A stretch of DNA of 64,000 nucleotides from Pleurodeles waltl (taxonomy: Eukaryota; Chordata; Amphibia; Caudata; Salamandridae): the NCBI RefSeq assembly GCF_031143425.1, contig NC_090447.1, forward strand, positions 844,569,760 through 844,633,759, written 5' to 3'. Below, one piece after another: positions 11,060 through 23,440 of the stretch. Within the stretch, counting starts at the first letter, position 1; each line of letters begins with the position of its first letter. The notes beneath the pieces were generated by a model, which was given only the letters and a program-made list of their open reading frames with translations, was not told where the DNA came from and searched no databases. The position numbers and the translations under genes were made by a program.

Positions 11060-12373
11060 CTCTTAATGTTGCTGGGGAGTTGCTACACCACCCTGAAGCC
11101 CCCCACACTACTTTTAAAAGAGCTTAATGGTGCCCTTGCCCTTCTGGGGCACCAACAGCATCAAAAAATATGTTTAAAAAAGCCTTGAAGGGCATTATGA
11201 TGAATGTGAAATGAGGTGCTAGTCTGCTCATTTCACAGGCACTTTTTTTTTGTATTTGATGTGGGGGGGTGCCCCCCTCCCATAGAGCCATTTCATGTCC
11301 CGTCCACTGGGGTGAGCACTATTTTTTAATAGGGAGGGGGACCTCTGTCCCCCTGACCAAGCAATAAAATTGTCCTGAGAATCCCATCCCCCAGGGCCAA
11401 TGTTTATGCTTTTTAAGGGGGGGCATAAGAATAAGCAGGTTGTTTGGGATAAGCTACTCAAGGCCATATGAAAGTGAGAACTGGCAACGTATCTTATATA
11501 CTCACATTCTAGTCACTCAGAGTGGAATATTTAACCAGATCCAGGTTGCAAATTAGTATAATTTGACAAATTAATAAAGAGAGCTATGCAAAGTAATTTA
11601 TGTCTAGATTATACAGAAGAAGTATTATCAACTTGAATTGTTGATTGTAGCAATAAAAATGTCATTTTAACACTGCAAAGATCAAGAGTAGATAGCACTA
11701 AAATTAAAATTAAAATTTCCAACCTTAAAGCTGGACAGATTTCACTTTCAGGGAAAACATACGCTCAAAAAGAGATTACCTTGGAAATTACAAAACTCCT
11801 ATCAAATTTTTCTAGAACCAAAGTTATGGAAAATTAAGTGTCCGTATTAGAAATGGGTGTTCAGGCAAAAATATGTTGTCTTACAGGTAAGCAAAGGTGA
11901 CAACCACATTAGGCCTTGTCTTTTGTAACAGAGTTATGCTTCAATTATGGTGTCACATTTTATAACTTACAGTTTCAAGAACTAGTGAATGAAAATGATG
12001 TGTGACTGATGATAGTGTGAGATTTGTTCTCATAGTTCAAGGATGACAAACATTTTTTGAAATGTTGCCAGTGTTGGGCATGTTTGGATTCTTATACTTG
12101 GTATGAGGACTCAGTGAGAGAGAAGAGTTTCAGAACAGAAATACAATCTTTTGAGGTATATTACAAGTTTAATTGTAATGCTTATTAGTAATAATAAAAA
12201 TATTTTACTACTTGGTTACTAGTTATGAATGATTCTAATTAACCTATTTATCTAGTTTGAAGTTGATCACGGTGTTATTAAGTAAATAAGCAGTTTTTCA
12301 CTGCTCCAAAAGTTTATGACGTTTAATGTCCCCACTACTCATACTCTGTTCTGTGGACAACCAACTAATGTGC
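11060..12373. other. Unannotated DNA, possibly an old repeat
   Basis: The part at 11090-11450 has G- and C-runs and looks repeat-derived, but I could not assign it. The remainder is AT-rich. No coding frame is convincing. Confidence 0.4.
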
Positions 12374-14786
12374 TAACTATTGTTTGCAGGCACAACCAGA
12401 AAGAGGTGTGTCCAGCCACAGAAAAAGCTACACATGGTGCCTGGGGGGAGTTGGGCTCCACAGTACCAAAAAGGCAAAGGTAAAGGCCCTAGCCTTGAGA
12501 GAGGTCCCACACAATTGATCTTGAGCCCAAACAAATCATTATCAATACTCTCTTGGAATGTAGCAGGCCTCAGTAGTATTAGATCATGCAGGGAAGTGCT
12601 GGCATATTTGGAAATAAATAACATCCTCCGCCTTCAGGAAACCTGGGAACTTGCCCATTTTACATTGCCAGACTTCTACAAGATGTTCACCCTGGCATAT
12701 AACAAGTATGTTAGATCAGCCGTCTGGGGGCTTATCAACTTTCATCAAGTATACAGCTGACCCACAGGTCGCTAAACTGGCCATTGACAATAGCAAGCAG
12801 TCTCCATCAGAGGCCTGAAACTAAGCAGTATGAACACAGATGCAATCCTGATTAACTACTGCATCAATGCTAATATAAAAATCCAAGCTTAAGGTGATCC
12901 AAAAATCGGTGGTCAGTCTAGAATCTCCGATTTTGGATCACCCCAGCCATGAAATAGTAATCGTGGGTGATTTCAATATTTGTGGCTTAGGCCTCCGGAT
13001 AGTGTCTTCCCGGCGCGAGGGAGGCATACAATGCAGGAATTTTTGTCAGCTTACAAATTGGTATCAGCACAAAGGGTAATTCTTGCAATAGAAGGAATGT
13101 TCATTCCCCCGACCTGCAAAGGGTGATTAACCACATACTGTCTTTCTTTCTGAGAGGCTGTCTAGGCAGCTAGTGCATTTCGAGATAAAAGAAAGGTTGG
13201 AAAGTGGTCATAACCCATTAAAATGCACTATGGATCACCAGTTATAACCCTCTGCAGAGAGTAGGCCTGTGAGTATATCAACAGGTGAAGAGAAAATAAA
13301 TTTAGTCAAAAGAATGAAGTGGAGGCCGAAGTACACAGCTCCAGTAACAGACTGGTTTAGCAAACAGGCCTCAATAATAAACTTGAGGCACAAGACGTGA
13401 TTCTCAAGCAGTGGAAGAAGAACACTGAATGCCTCATTTCCCTCTTGAAGGGAGATGCATCTAGCATCAACAAAATCCGGTGGGACCTGGAGGGCAGCTC
13501 TACAATATGAAAATGCCATCTTCATTGCAACGAGGGTCTCCCGTAGAGATCAGCGGTCATATAAACAAAATCCTACAACAAACTCCTTGACAGAGGTCTA
13601 TTGTAAGCGAAGATTCCTTAACAAAATAATATGGGATCACAAGCAAGCAAGGAACCAAAAGGAATTGGCAACCCTATTTCAACTGCTGAAAGACCGCAAC
13701 CATGCACATTTTTGGAAGTATGTGAACAAATTAAAGTGCAATATTATTTCAAGGGAGAACCGTGTATCAGAAGCCACTTGGGTAAGCCACGTCACAAGTT
13801 TATACACTGACCAGCCGGAGGAGGGTAACGGTGGCCATGCAAAGGTGCCCTACAAGCACCTCTACTGAGGAATCAGTTGTACTGCTGATGAACAGAGTCA
13901 GATCATGGGTTCAGACGCCCTTCACATTTGGAGATTCTGAGCAAATAGGACCCAGATACATAAACTCCAGGACGGTGGAAACAATCATTAAGCTCATGAG
14001 GAATGATGGGGATCCCTGTTCCAACAGTTTACCAGCATCTCTGTTTCCGTGTGCTCCCGACAGCCTAGCCCAGGCTGTTGGCCCCACTCTATAACAGCGC
14101 GTTTCAAACTGCAACTGTACCCAAAATGTGGAGAGGTTCCATCCTTTGCCCATATACAAAAATGGGGATCATTCAGTGCCTTCAAAATACCATTTAATCG
14201 TTCCCCTTGATGTGGAGGCCAAAGCATACACTTGTATCCTGCTGGAGCAAGTAGAGGCTCGGGCATTTGAGCAACAGATTTTACCATTCTTTCAATCTGG
14301 CTCCAGAACCAGAGCATCAACTGTGGATAACATTAGAGCCAGGACATCAACAGTGGGTAACATCCTAGCTCCTTCTTATTTAAGACATCAAGCTGCCAAC
14401 TTCATTAACCTCCCACTCTTTCGCTGCTTTGTCGATTATAGTTCAGCATTTGACAGGGTAGACAGGGCAACCCTATGGAGGAAGCTGGATAAATAGGGCA
14501 TATCAGCGACATTGCTAAGAGCAATAATTTTTCTATACTCAGAGATTTTGGTCCAAGTGAGAACTAGCCTTTGTTCGGTAACCCGAAAAATAAAAAAAAA
14601 CTCTGGCCTGAAGCAAGTGTGTGTCCTGGCTCACCTACTGTTCAATCGCTATACAGCTGACTTAGAGAAATGCTTGGAGTCCCGTGGTGTGGTGCCTCCA
14701 AAGCTAGAAAGCACCAAGCTTCAAATAAACCAATACGCTGACGATATACTGATTATGGATCATACAAGAACTGGTTTACGCCTTGA
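12374..14786 (+). pseudogene. Decayed non-LTR retrotransposon, endonuclease and RT
   Basis: Pieces in several frames read as one LINE polyprotein. An endonuclease start SILSWNVAGL lies near 12540, LQETWE near 12635 and a VIVGDFNI strand near 12958. Reverse transcriptase motif A, FVDYSSAFDRVDR, is near 14428, a degraded LKQ..VLAHLLFN segment follows, and the YADD box is at 14734-14745. At least five frameshifts or stops separate the pieces, so it is inactive. The reading breaks just after YADD, where a miniature element is inserted, and resumes at 19199. The clade is uncertain; the style of the RT differs from the L2 nested inside it. Confidence 0.75.
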
Positions 14787-15266
14787 GGGGCATATTTATA
14801 CTCTGTTTGCGCCAAATTTGCATAAAAATTTTTGACGCACATTCAGCGCAAACCTTGCCCCATATTTATACTTTGACGCCCGACCCCGCGGATGTCAAAA
14901 ATCCTCTGTGTGCATAACTTTTTTGGATGCAGGAAACCGCCTTGCGTTAATGACATGCTAGGTACGCGTTCCCGTCCAAAAAATGACTTTAAGGCCTGTG
15001 CGCCTTATTTATACTCCCTCGTTATTTTGACGCACAGGATGGGGCGGGCATTAAAAAACAGCACACAGCCTGATGTGCGCCGTTTTTTAACGCCTGGGTG
15101 AGGGCAGGCGTTAAGGGACCTGTGGGCTCACTTCCATGGTCTCTGACTATGGAAGCAGTCCAGAGGTGCCCTTCCCTGCCCCCAGGGACACCCCCTGCCA
15201 CCCTCGCCCACCCCCGGAGGACACCCATGGATGGGGGGGACCCATTCCAGGTAGGTACAGGTAAGT

Positions 15267-18200
15267 TGGGGTAAATAGGACACTCCCTCCCCGATACAGA
15301 TCGGAAAACCGCTGCCATTTTGTGGGTCAGCACTGCAGCTTCGCATTGCTAGAGAGGTATTTATAGACACCATGACCGCGGCGCGCAGGGGGCGCGCTGC
15401 TGGCGTGCCGAAGGCGCACCAAAGGCAAGCCCGTCTGCGCCCGTCCGCGCCAGACCGAGCCAAGAGCCAAGAAACTATGCCCGATACCCCTCAGAGAAGG
15501 TAACCATTACCTACTCCAAAGAAGAACTACTCCTCTTCAACACTAAATCTCATAAGCTGTGTGTTAAGAGTACAGATCCTTATATTGGCAAATATAGATG
15601 CATGGTCCTTCCAAATGCATACGGATTCTCAATTAGCTAAGGGCTCTGATAAACTTTCCATTTTTTTAGTTAACTGTCGCTCATTGGGAGCTCATATAAT
15701 GGATATTCACCTTTTGGTGGAACAAATTAAACCTCTTGCCTTATTTCTGACAGAAACTTGGTTGGATGAAAGCTCTGCTCCAGATGTTGTGAGGGCACTC
15801 CCCATAGGCTATAAGATCAGCAGAATTGATAGACCTAATTGAGGGGGTGGTATTGCAGTCATCTACAGAGATACATGTAAGATCACTACAGCACCCACTC
15901 TAATTAAAGACTGTGAGAGTATGTCTTTCTCTATCAGTGTGAATTCTCATTACACCCTATCTGGTGTTCTGATTTACCGTCCACCAGGTCCCATGGGAGA
16001 TTTTATGATCTCACTGGCAGAAAATATCTCGCAACTAATATATACTAAATCAAATTTCTTACTGTTGGGAGATTTTAATCTACATGCGGAAAATATAGAT
16101 AATGCTTCCACTAAGATGTTGATAGCAGACATGAATGCATGTGACCTAGTACAGCTAATTCAGGGACCGACTCATAATAAGGGACATACACTTGATCTGG
16201 TATTTTCTAATGTACCAGGTATAACATTTCTATCCTCACGCCCGCTACCATGGTCGGATCACTTCCTTCTAGAGTTAGAATTATCCATCTCTCATTATAA
16301 GAGCATTCATACTGGGGCACCTCCACGTAGAAGGAAATGGCATAAACTAAAAGCCACAGAGTTCATTACCGCATTGGAGAAAAATAGACCAGGAAATATA
16401 AATACAAACAATATAACAGACTTCTCTCACTCTGTGAACAAATGGATAGAGGATAGTCTAGAGGAGATCATACCCCTCTCTTCTACTAAAAATATTCCTC
16501 GAAAGAAGTCGGCTCCCTGGTTCAATGCAAGCCTACTTGAGAAGAAAAGAGAATGTAGGAAGCAAGAGAGGAAATGGAGATACACCCAAGATGACTCTGT
16601 GAAAATGGTCTACAAGAATATGTTTCGAGAATATCACTCAGAAATTAAAAAAACTCAGGCGACATACTATTCTGAAAAAATTGAAGCAGCAGCTAATTCA
16701 CCCAAGGAGATATTTAACGCCTTAAAAGATCTTATTCATCCAAGTGAGGAGTCAGAAATTAGGGACTCTCCACAGCAACATGTAGAGGATCTGGCAAGCT
16801 TCTTTTTAAGTAAAATTCAGAACATCTATCTAGCCTTCCCCAACTCCCCTATCAAAGATCAGGGAATGATGAACCAGGAGGCCGGGGAGGAAATTTTCCT
16901 TACAATCTTTACTCCCATTAGTTTGGACAGAGTTACTAAATTACTGAGCTCAACGAAATCAGGCTCGCCGCTAGATCCTGCCCCCCCCCCAGATCTTATC
17001 CATGGGAACACCAGTTTTAGGCCCGATAATTGCGAAACTTATTAACACCTCATTAGTTTCTGGCATGGTACCAGACCCCTGGAAACAGGCTATTGTCAAG
17101 CCTCTCTTAAAAAAAAAACTAATCTGGATTCTAAGATACTGAGCAACTATAGACCGATTTCATTGCTGCCCTAATAGCTAAACTTGCGGAGAAGCATGTA
17201 CACTCTCAGTTGTCTACGCTTCTGGAAGAAAATAAACTTATACATCCTACCCAGATGGGTTTTAGGCCTAAACATGGTACAGAAACCGCACTGATTGCCA
17301 TTACAGAAGAAGCAAGGAAGAGGATGGATAAAGGTATTGAAACCGCGATCATCCTCTTGGACTTGAGTGCGGCATTCAACACAGTTGATTTAAATATCCT
17401 CAAAGACAAATTGCGGGGATGTGGAATTGCCAGAGTCACACTAGAATGGATTCTTTCATTCATACATGGGAGGTTCTTTCAGGTACTCAATAGATCATAT
17501 ACCTCTAGGCGCACTTTCAGTAGTTGTGGTGTCCCTCAGGGGTCGGCTCTGAGTCCGCTACTTTTTAACGTCTACATGCGGCCACTAGCAGGAATAGTTG
17601 TGCCATTTGGACTGAACCTGGTGTCCTATGCAGACGATACGCAACTGGTAGTCTCTTTCTCCAATACCCACCCAGATATGGGTACGGCACTAGGTCCTTG
17701 TCTGAAAGCAGTTGCGACTTGGATGTCTGGAAGTAAACTGAAGCTCAACGACGACAAAACTGAGGTTATGTTTTTTGGAAATAAAATGCCCTTAGTTAAT
17801 TCTAGCCTATTGAGAGGAGTGCCCACCCTTCCACCCCCTAAATGTCTCATTAAAAGCCTGGGTGTATGGTTGGACCCTCTACTCTCAATGGCCCAACATG
17901 CTAATAGAATAGCAGGAACCGCATTTGCCCTGCTCAGGACCTTGAGGAAGGTTTTAACTATTCTACCGTTTTTTGCCAGAAGACTGGTTATTCAGGCACT
18001 GATAGGTTCTCGGATTGACTATGGCAATGCCTTGTTTATAGGTTCACCGAAATATGTGATTCAAAGATTACAAAGGGTACAAAACGCAGCTGCACGTCTG
18101 CTGTTAAAAACTCCTAGACAACACTCTATACGGACAGGAATCGCATCCCTACACTGGCTCCCTGTGGAGGAAAGGATTCAGTTCAAGGCCCTATGTCACA

Positions 18201-18569
18201 TTCATAGAGCCATATTTGATAATGGTCCTGAAATGCTTAAAACATTGGCACAGGTCTACATTCCAGCCAGGCCACTCAGATCCTCTTTAGCTAACCTGGC
18301 CTTAGTGCCAATAGCGAGGAAAGCAAGATGGGGAGGAAGATCACTAGCATATCAAGGTGCCTTGCTCTGGAATAACCTTCCTTTCAAGATAAGATCAAAT
18401 CCACAAGAGATGTCTTTTAGGAAGGATCTGAAAACTTGGCTATTTAAAATATAAACTCCTGCATGAACATAAACAGTACATTTCCGCTATGGCAGTACAA
18501 GCACTACGAGGCCTCTGGGCAGTTTAGGCGCTATATAAACTATTATAACATTATTATTATAACATAACA
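15267..18569 (+). mobile_element. Near-full-length L2-clade LINE
   Basis: TAAGT occurs at 15262-15266 and again at 18570-18574, and I take it as the target duplication. The element is about 3.3 kb. It starts with a GC-rich 5' region, carries endonuclease and reverse transcriptase, and ends with GGCGCTATATAAAC followed by TATTA-type repeats, a tail typical of L2. It lies inside miniature element copy a. Confidence 0.8.
15561..18454 (+). pseudogene. L2 ORF2: endonuclease-reverse transcriptase, frame-broken
   Basis: Endonuclease pieces include VNCRSLGAH and LTETWLD (15670-15765), GDFNLH (near 16070), GPTHNKGHTLDLVFS (near 16165) and WSDHFLLEL (near 16250). The RT frame 17210-18454 is open for 414 residues with motif A LDLSAAFNTV, GVPQGSALSPLLFN and an intact YADD at 17627-17638. 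The C-terminal segment has the L2-type LQRVQNAAARLL and ALHWLP-like motif (here SLHWLP). Breaks: a TGA at 15841-15843, a frame loss around the C run at 16980-16990, and another before 17210. The protein cuts target DNA and primes reverse transcription; this copy cannot. Confidence 0.85.
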
Positions 18570-18820
18570 TAAGTATCATTTCTTTATTTTTTTAAAGTGA
18601 CATAGGGGGGTCTTATTTGAGCCCCCCTACATGCCACTGTGCCCAATGACCATGCCCAGGGGACATAAGTCCCCTGGGCATGGCCATTGGGCAAGGGGGC
18701 ATGACTCCTGTCTTTGCTAGTTCGGTTTGAGGCATGATTTTTGCCTCAAACCTGACTTGCACCATTTTTTGACACACAACCCCCATTTTCCCCTACGCCG
18801 GCGCTGCCTGGTTTAAGTCA

Positions 18821-19054
18821 TTTGTTTTTTACTCTGACTAGTCCGCAGCGAGGCCTATTCCAGTGTGCCATCTGCCTATTATACACCGGACAGTGAAATA
18901 GAACATGGCCAATATTTTCTGTGGTCATGCATCCCATCGGGCAAAGATCCACTCGACATTCAGATTGCTTCCATCTAGAAGTAAAACCCCGTAAAGGTAG
19001 GGATCCAATTCTAAACCTGATGTAAAGTGCACGTGCATGAGGTGCTAAAATCAT
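18821..19054 (-). pseudogene. LINE C-terminal zinc-knuckle fragment
   Basis: On the minus strand a short frame reads through RFRIGSLPLRGFTSRW, then a C-x3-C...H-x4-C pattern (CPMGCM, HVLFHC) that resembles the C-terminal cysteine-histidine motif of several LINE reverse transcriptases. It lies inside the right half of miniature element copy a, which lacks it in the other copies. No boundaries with duplications were found. Confidence 0.5.
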
Positions 19055-19198
19055 ATCAAGATAAGACTCAAATTCATAGTGGCACTTAGCTAATAGAAAA
19101 CTATCAGTTTAACTTGCAGGTAAAACTGATGCTAACCGTGCAACTATCGAATGGCGTTAGCCGGCGCTGGTTTGCATCAAAAAGTATAAATATGGGCC

Positions 19199-19343
19199 TA
19201 AATATTTTCTATTTGACCAACCAGTTTCAAGTAAATCAGGAAAAAACTAAAGTCCTTATATTTGGGAAGTGCAGAAACAAAAAGAACTTATCTTGGCACC
19301 TGGATTTTCAGAGCATCAGCACAGCAACATTACCTTGACAAAT
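19199..19343 (+). pseudogene. Continuation of the outer LINE after the insertion
   Basis: The frame reads FYLTNQFQVNQEKTKVLIFG, the RT segment expected a few residues downstream of YADD (thumb side). This is the part missing after 14786. The LINE is then cut off by an LTR fragment. Confidence 0.65.
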
Positions 19344-19985
19344 GGTTTAGTGAAAATAGCACTATTGTGCTGAGAAGTTTGATACCAAACTTCCCAGTTT
19401 TCAGTGTAGCCTTTATGGTATTGTGGAGTTTGTGTTTGACAAACTCCCAGACCATATACTCTTATGGCTACCCTGCACTTACAATGTCTAAGGTTTTGCT
19501 TAGACACTGTAGGGGCATAGTGCTCATGCACATATGCCCTCACCTGTGGTATAGTGCACCCTGCCTTAGGGCTGTAAGGCCTGCTAGAGGGGTAACTTAT
19601 CTATGCCACAGGCAGTGTGAGGTTGGCATGACACTCTGAGGGGAGTGCCATGTCGACTTAGTCATTTTCTCCCCACCAGCACACATAAGCTGTGAGGCAG
19701 TGTGCATGTGCTGAGTGAGGGGTCCCTAGGGTGGCATAAACCATGCTGCAGCCCTTAGAGACCTTCCCTGGCATCAGGGCCCTTGGTACCAGGGGTACCA
19801 GTTACAAGGGACTTACCTGAGTGCCAGGGTTGTGCCAATTGTGGAGACAAAGGTACAGTTTAGGGAAAGAACACTGGTTCTGGGGCCTGGTTAGCAGGGT
19901 CCCAGCACACTTTCAAGTCATAACTTAGCATCAGCAAAGGCAAAAAGTCATGGGGTAACCATGCCAAGGAGGCATTTCCTCACAC
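19344..19985 (-). repeat. 5' part of a salamander-type LTR, minus strand
   Basis: Read on the minus strand it begins TGTGAGGAAATGCC at 19985 and continues through a run similar in plan to the start of the LTR at 4969 (an AACTTTTTGCC-like stretch, then CTAACCAG before a GGGACC-like region). It stops without the LTR 3' end, so it is truncated. I recognise the start as typical of abundant Gypsy LTRs in newts and axolotl, from memory only. Confidence 0.65.
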
Positions 19986-20320
19986 ATGCTGATTACAAAA
20001 TTAATAGTACTGATACACGATTTACTTTGCAGTGTTTATATGATGACCAATACAACTTAATCCAATAGGTTGTATCAGGGTTTGTTTTTGAGGCTGCTAG
20101 ATTTTGAAATGGCTCAGCTCTCAAAACTCCTCTCTACTGTGTTGAATTGCACGTCTGGTACATGTAATGTGCACTTTTTAAATAACATTTTACATTTCAG
20201 GGCATCTCTCCGTCATAGACACTAAAGTGTGCATCTGTGGACATTAATCCACATGTGTAAAAAGTTAAAAATCACATAAAGGCCTAAACATCCCATTATT
20301 TATATTGGTTCTTTTTTTAG

Positions 20321-21130
20321 GTTGCGTCAATTGTAGCTGAAGACACCTCCACTCAAGGCCAGGATCAAGCCTTCAGTGAGGGCACCAGTCCTGAAAGTGC
20401 TGGTGATGAGGGGATGCCTGGTACATCTGGCCTGTTTGGGCAGACAGCCCCAGTGAGTCACACTCAACCCATACCTATGCCTCCCAACCTAGCTGATATA
20501 GCTGCTACACCAACTCAGCCTATGGATACCTCAAATACTGTGTCCAGAAGAACACATCTCCCATCTTGTGCCCCCCAGTCAGTCCTGGCTACTTTTGAGG
20601 AACCACTACTGTCACCACCTCCATTTGTGCCAGGACCCAGTGGGATGGGCCACACTGCCTCAAGGGCACAAGGTAGTGGGGGTAGGGATCGTGGGTGGGA
20701 ATCAGTCGGCCAACAAAGTGAGGCCATTGGCATCATTGTCACCCAAACCACAATTGACCGAGTCGTGGGAGCACTACAACAGTCCTAAGATGTGATGGGC
20801 AAGGTCCTAACAGATATCAGGGACCTTAAGCCTGGTACAGATGGAGCTCATTCTTGAGCTGCAGAATCACAACTACAATTTGCGCTCCTTTACTGGGGTG
20901 CTGTTTGACATTTATCATCACATGTGCATGGCTTTTCCTATACCATCTACCCCTGTCTGTGGTCCTTCAACATCGGGACAAAATGTATGTTCCCCAGCAA
21001 CAAACAGGGAGGCCCTGCCCCATCAGGAAACTGTTCCACCCACCTCCAAGGGGGCGTTCATCCAGACTACCTGGAGAGGATGGCAAGACCTCCGCCACCA
21101 CCTCCAACAGATGCCAAACATAATTTCCTC
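20321..21130 (+). pseudogene. Hb1 gene A, C-terminal exon (copy I)
   Basis: A polypyrimidine run and TTTTTTTAG end at 20320, a good acceptor. The frame reads through PGTSGLFGQTAP, matching QPGPSGTFGQSLP in copy III, and continues to the stop at 20786. The downstream part (to about 21130) aligns loosely with the end of copy III gene A but in shifted frames. No Myb-type head is present upstream. Function in the family is inferred: a DNA-binding partner of the transposase. Confidence 0.6.
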
Positions 21131-22499
21131 CATTGTGTATCTACCATTCACTCTGAGGACTATTTCATGGACACATTTACCTTTTTTGAGGAGAGTTGCA
21201 TTTTGTACATTGGGCTCCAAACAATTTGTATTCAACAAATATAGTTTCATCTCCCATGATGGACTTCAATTTTTTATTCTTGTTCTTTTTCATTCTGGTT
21301 TCAAATATATTGCACTCATTGTTTTATTCAAAATAGAGCACATAAAACAAAGTCAAAGGCTGCTATAGTATGTATTGTGGTAATTCCTTTCCTATGTCTT
21401 TTGTAGACCCTCACTTTTTAAACCAGTCAAGCAATATGATTCTAAAAGAAACAATAGATACCAACTTGGTAATGTGTTTCCCATTTAAAAAAAGATAGAA
21501 AAAGAAACAATGAAATCACAAGGTATTGGTTTCAGACATTTGTAGGGAACAAGTCAGTGACACAATCAAATATGCTTTTCACAAACCATGCAGAACCCAA
21601 ATAGTCTGTGCCATTTAGAAGTTGACACTCCAGAACCTTAACGCCATGGGAGAAAGGGAATATGTCTGAAAACCAATTAAAGTTGGCATAATATTATTGA
21701 TTCATGTCCTCAGTTGGAGGCAGACATCCTAATCTCATAATAGGAATCCTACATCAATAACACCAATAGTCTACATCATGGCAGTAATAATAATTGAGGC
21801 CACGTGGCCATTTCAGGACACTGCAGCAGTATCTGGTGCAATGCTACAACCATTATTCAGTGGTATGCTAAAACAATTCTTTTAACTATGAGGAGGCACG
21901 TCAACAGCTTCCTAAACTGAACACAAATTGAGGATTTAGCCAATATGAAGTGAGACCAGTATGCTATGGCTTAATATATACATGTGGTTAGAGAAAGTTA
22001 AGCAGCACATACACAAACTTCCAACAGAAAACAGGTCTAATACAATCTGAAGAACTTCTATTCAATCACAGTGCAAGTTGTCTATGCATATGATCTGTCC
22101 ATCCAAAGTGGATGTCCGTCTCAGGATCAACCCATGTTCCCTTTGTACTTTCCAGTAACAACATATGACTGCAAATGCCACAACTTTGAGATGTCCAAAT
22201 GAAGATGGCAGGATGAAGGATCTTAAAAAAGAATAACAAAGGAAAGTTGATGATTTCACATGTTAAATTTGACTCAAATAATTTGTTAGGAAGACACATA
22301 CACTTAGCACAAGCTGAGAGGTAATCTTTGTAAACAAACATAGTAGTCAATGTAAGGAAACTTTGGTCTACAAACATTTTTGCCTTGGACTTTCCTGAAC
22401 TGACCATTCCAACCAAATCACCATCACGGACTGATATGTTTCAGTATGTCACAAGTTGTTCTGACATTGAATGTTACAATATTTAAGGGTACACTTACA
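21131..22499. other. Copy I interior without genes
   Basis: AT-rich DNA between the gene A tail and the transposase relic. It would hold the 3' untranslated ends of the converging genes. No repeat or frame worth naming. Confidence 0.4.
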
Positions 22500-23440
22500 C
22501 CCAGGTGAAGAGGTAGTCAATGACATCTTGAGGTAGGTCAATTCCTTCCTCTTTACCAGTGTCATCTTCATTTGGCATTTTGACATCCTCACACAGTGAT
22601 TCTTCACAGTCTCCATCTTCTGCAATGATTGAGCTGTTTCATCTCAGGGCAATGTTGTGCACCATGCAGCAGGCATCCATAATTTGGCACACCTCATCGG
22701 GTGAGAGGAGGGCTCCACCATTCTTGTCCAGACGCTGAAATATGGCCTTCAGGAGCCCAAAGGCCCATTCACTTGCCCCTGTGTTCTTCCATGGATTTCA
22801 TTAAAGCAGACTTCCCCTGGAGTCATTGGATTCCTTAGTGGTGCCAACAACCATGGTCACTTAGAACATGCTGAGTCTCCTATGGAAGCAATAAATTGAC
22901 AGATTAACATCATATCAAGCCATTTTACATACCTAAACTAGGATTAAAGCAAATGATCCTCACATCATATTGTACTTACTAACAAGCCAGGCCCCCTCAG
23001 GGCCAAGTAGTAACATTTTCAGGGATATGGTGCAGTTCCACAGTACAAAGGATTCATGTGTTGACCCAGGAAAGGGCACACACATTTGAGATGTATAAAT
23101 CTGATAAGCAGACAACTTTCACCTGTGGTAGGCCAACCAAATCATCAAATTCTCCTTTCACAGTGGCCAAATCCTGAACTCTTGGAAACTGGATAAAGCT
23201 GTTGATGTGTCCATAACTGAAGCAAGTACTTCTTGTAGCACATCACTGAAAGTTGGCTGCGACATGCCTCCAGATACTGCCACAGTGTATTGAAAAGGTC
23301 CAGTGGCCACAAAAAGATGTACTGTCATGAGTTTCACTATTGGGTTATTGGTTACATATTGTGAGGTGGAAGATCAGGCTCCAGCTGCTGACACAAATTC
23401 AGTATAGTGTGCATATTTATTCTGAACTTTTTTTATGCCC
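22500..23440 (-). pseudogene. Hb1 DDE transposase relic (copy I)
   Basis: Minus-strand pieces match the intact transposase at 57223-58967. The exon-2 part (22880 down to 22500) contains an EWAFGLLK segment equivalent to ERTFGILK, then GGALLSPDEVCQI and MVHNIALR, then an acidic tail. The exon-1 part (23440 down to 22980) has a SQPTFSDVL-like segment and an equivalent of PGSVHD, here degraded. The region that should hold the first catalytic Asp is deleted or unreadable, and several stops interrupt. Inactive. Confidence 0.75.

Larger units (their letters stand above)
14787..19198 (+). mobile_element. Hb2 miniature element (copy a), split by an L2 LINE
   Basis: The left end is GGGGCATATTTATAC and the right end GTATAAATATGGGCC. 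The flanks are TGA and TAA, an imperfect three-base duplication. Its left half (14787-15266) and right half (18570-18829, 19129-19198) align with the miniature element at 55900-56823, including the shared middle block at 18600-18715. The L2 occupies 15267-18569 and a LINE tail fragment about 18830-19128. It interrupts the outer LINE immediately after the YADD box. Confidence 0.8.
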
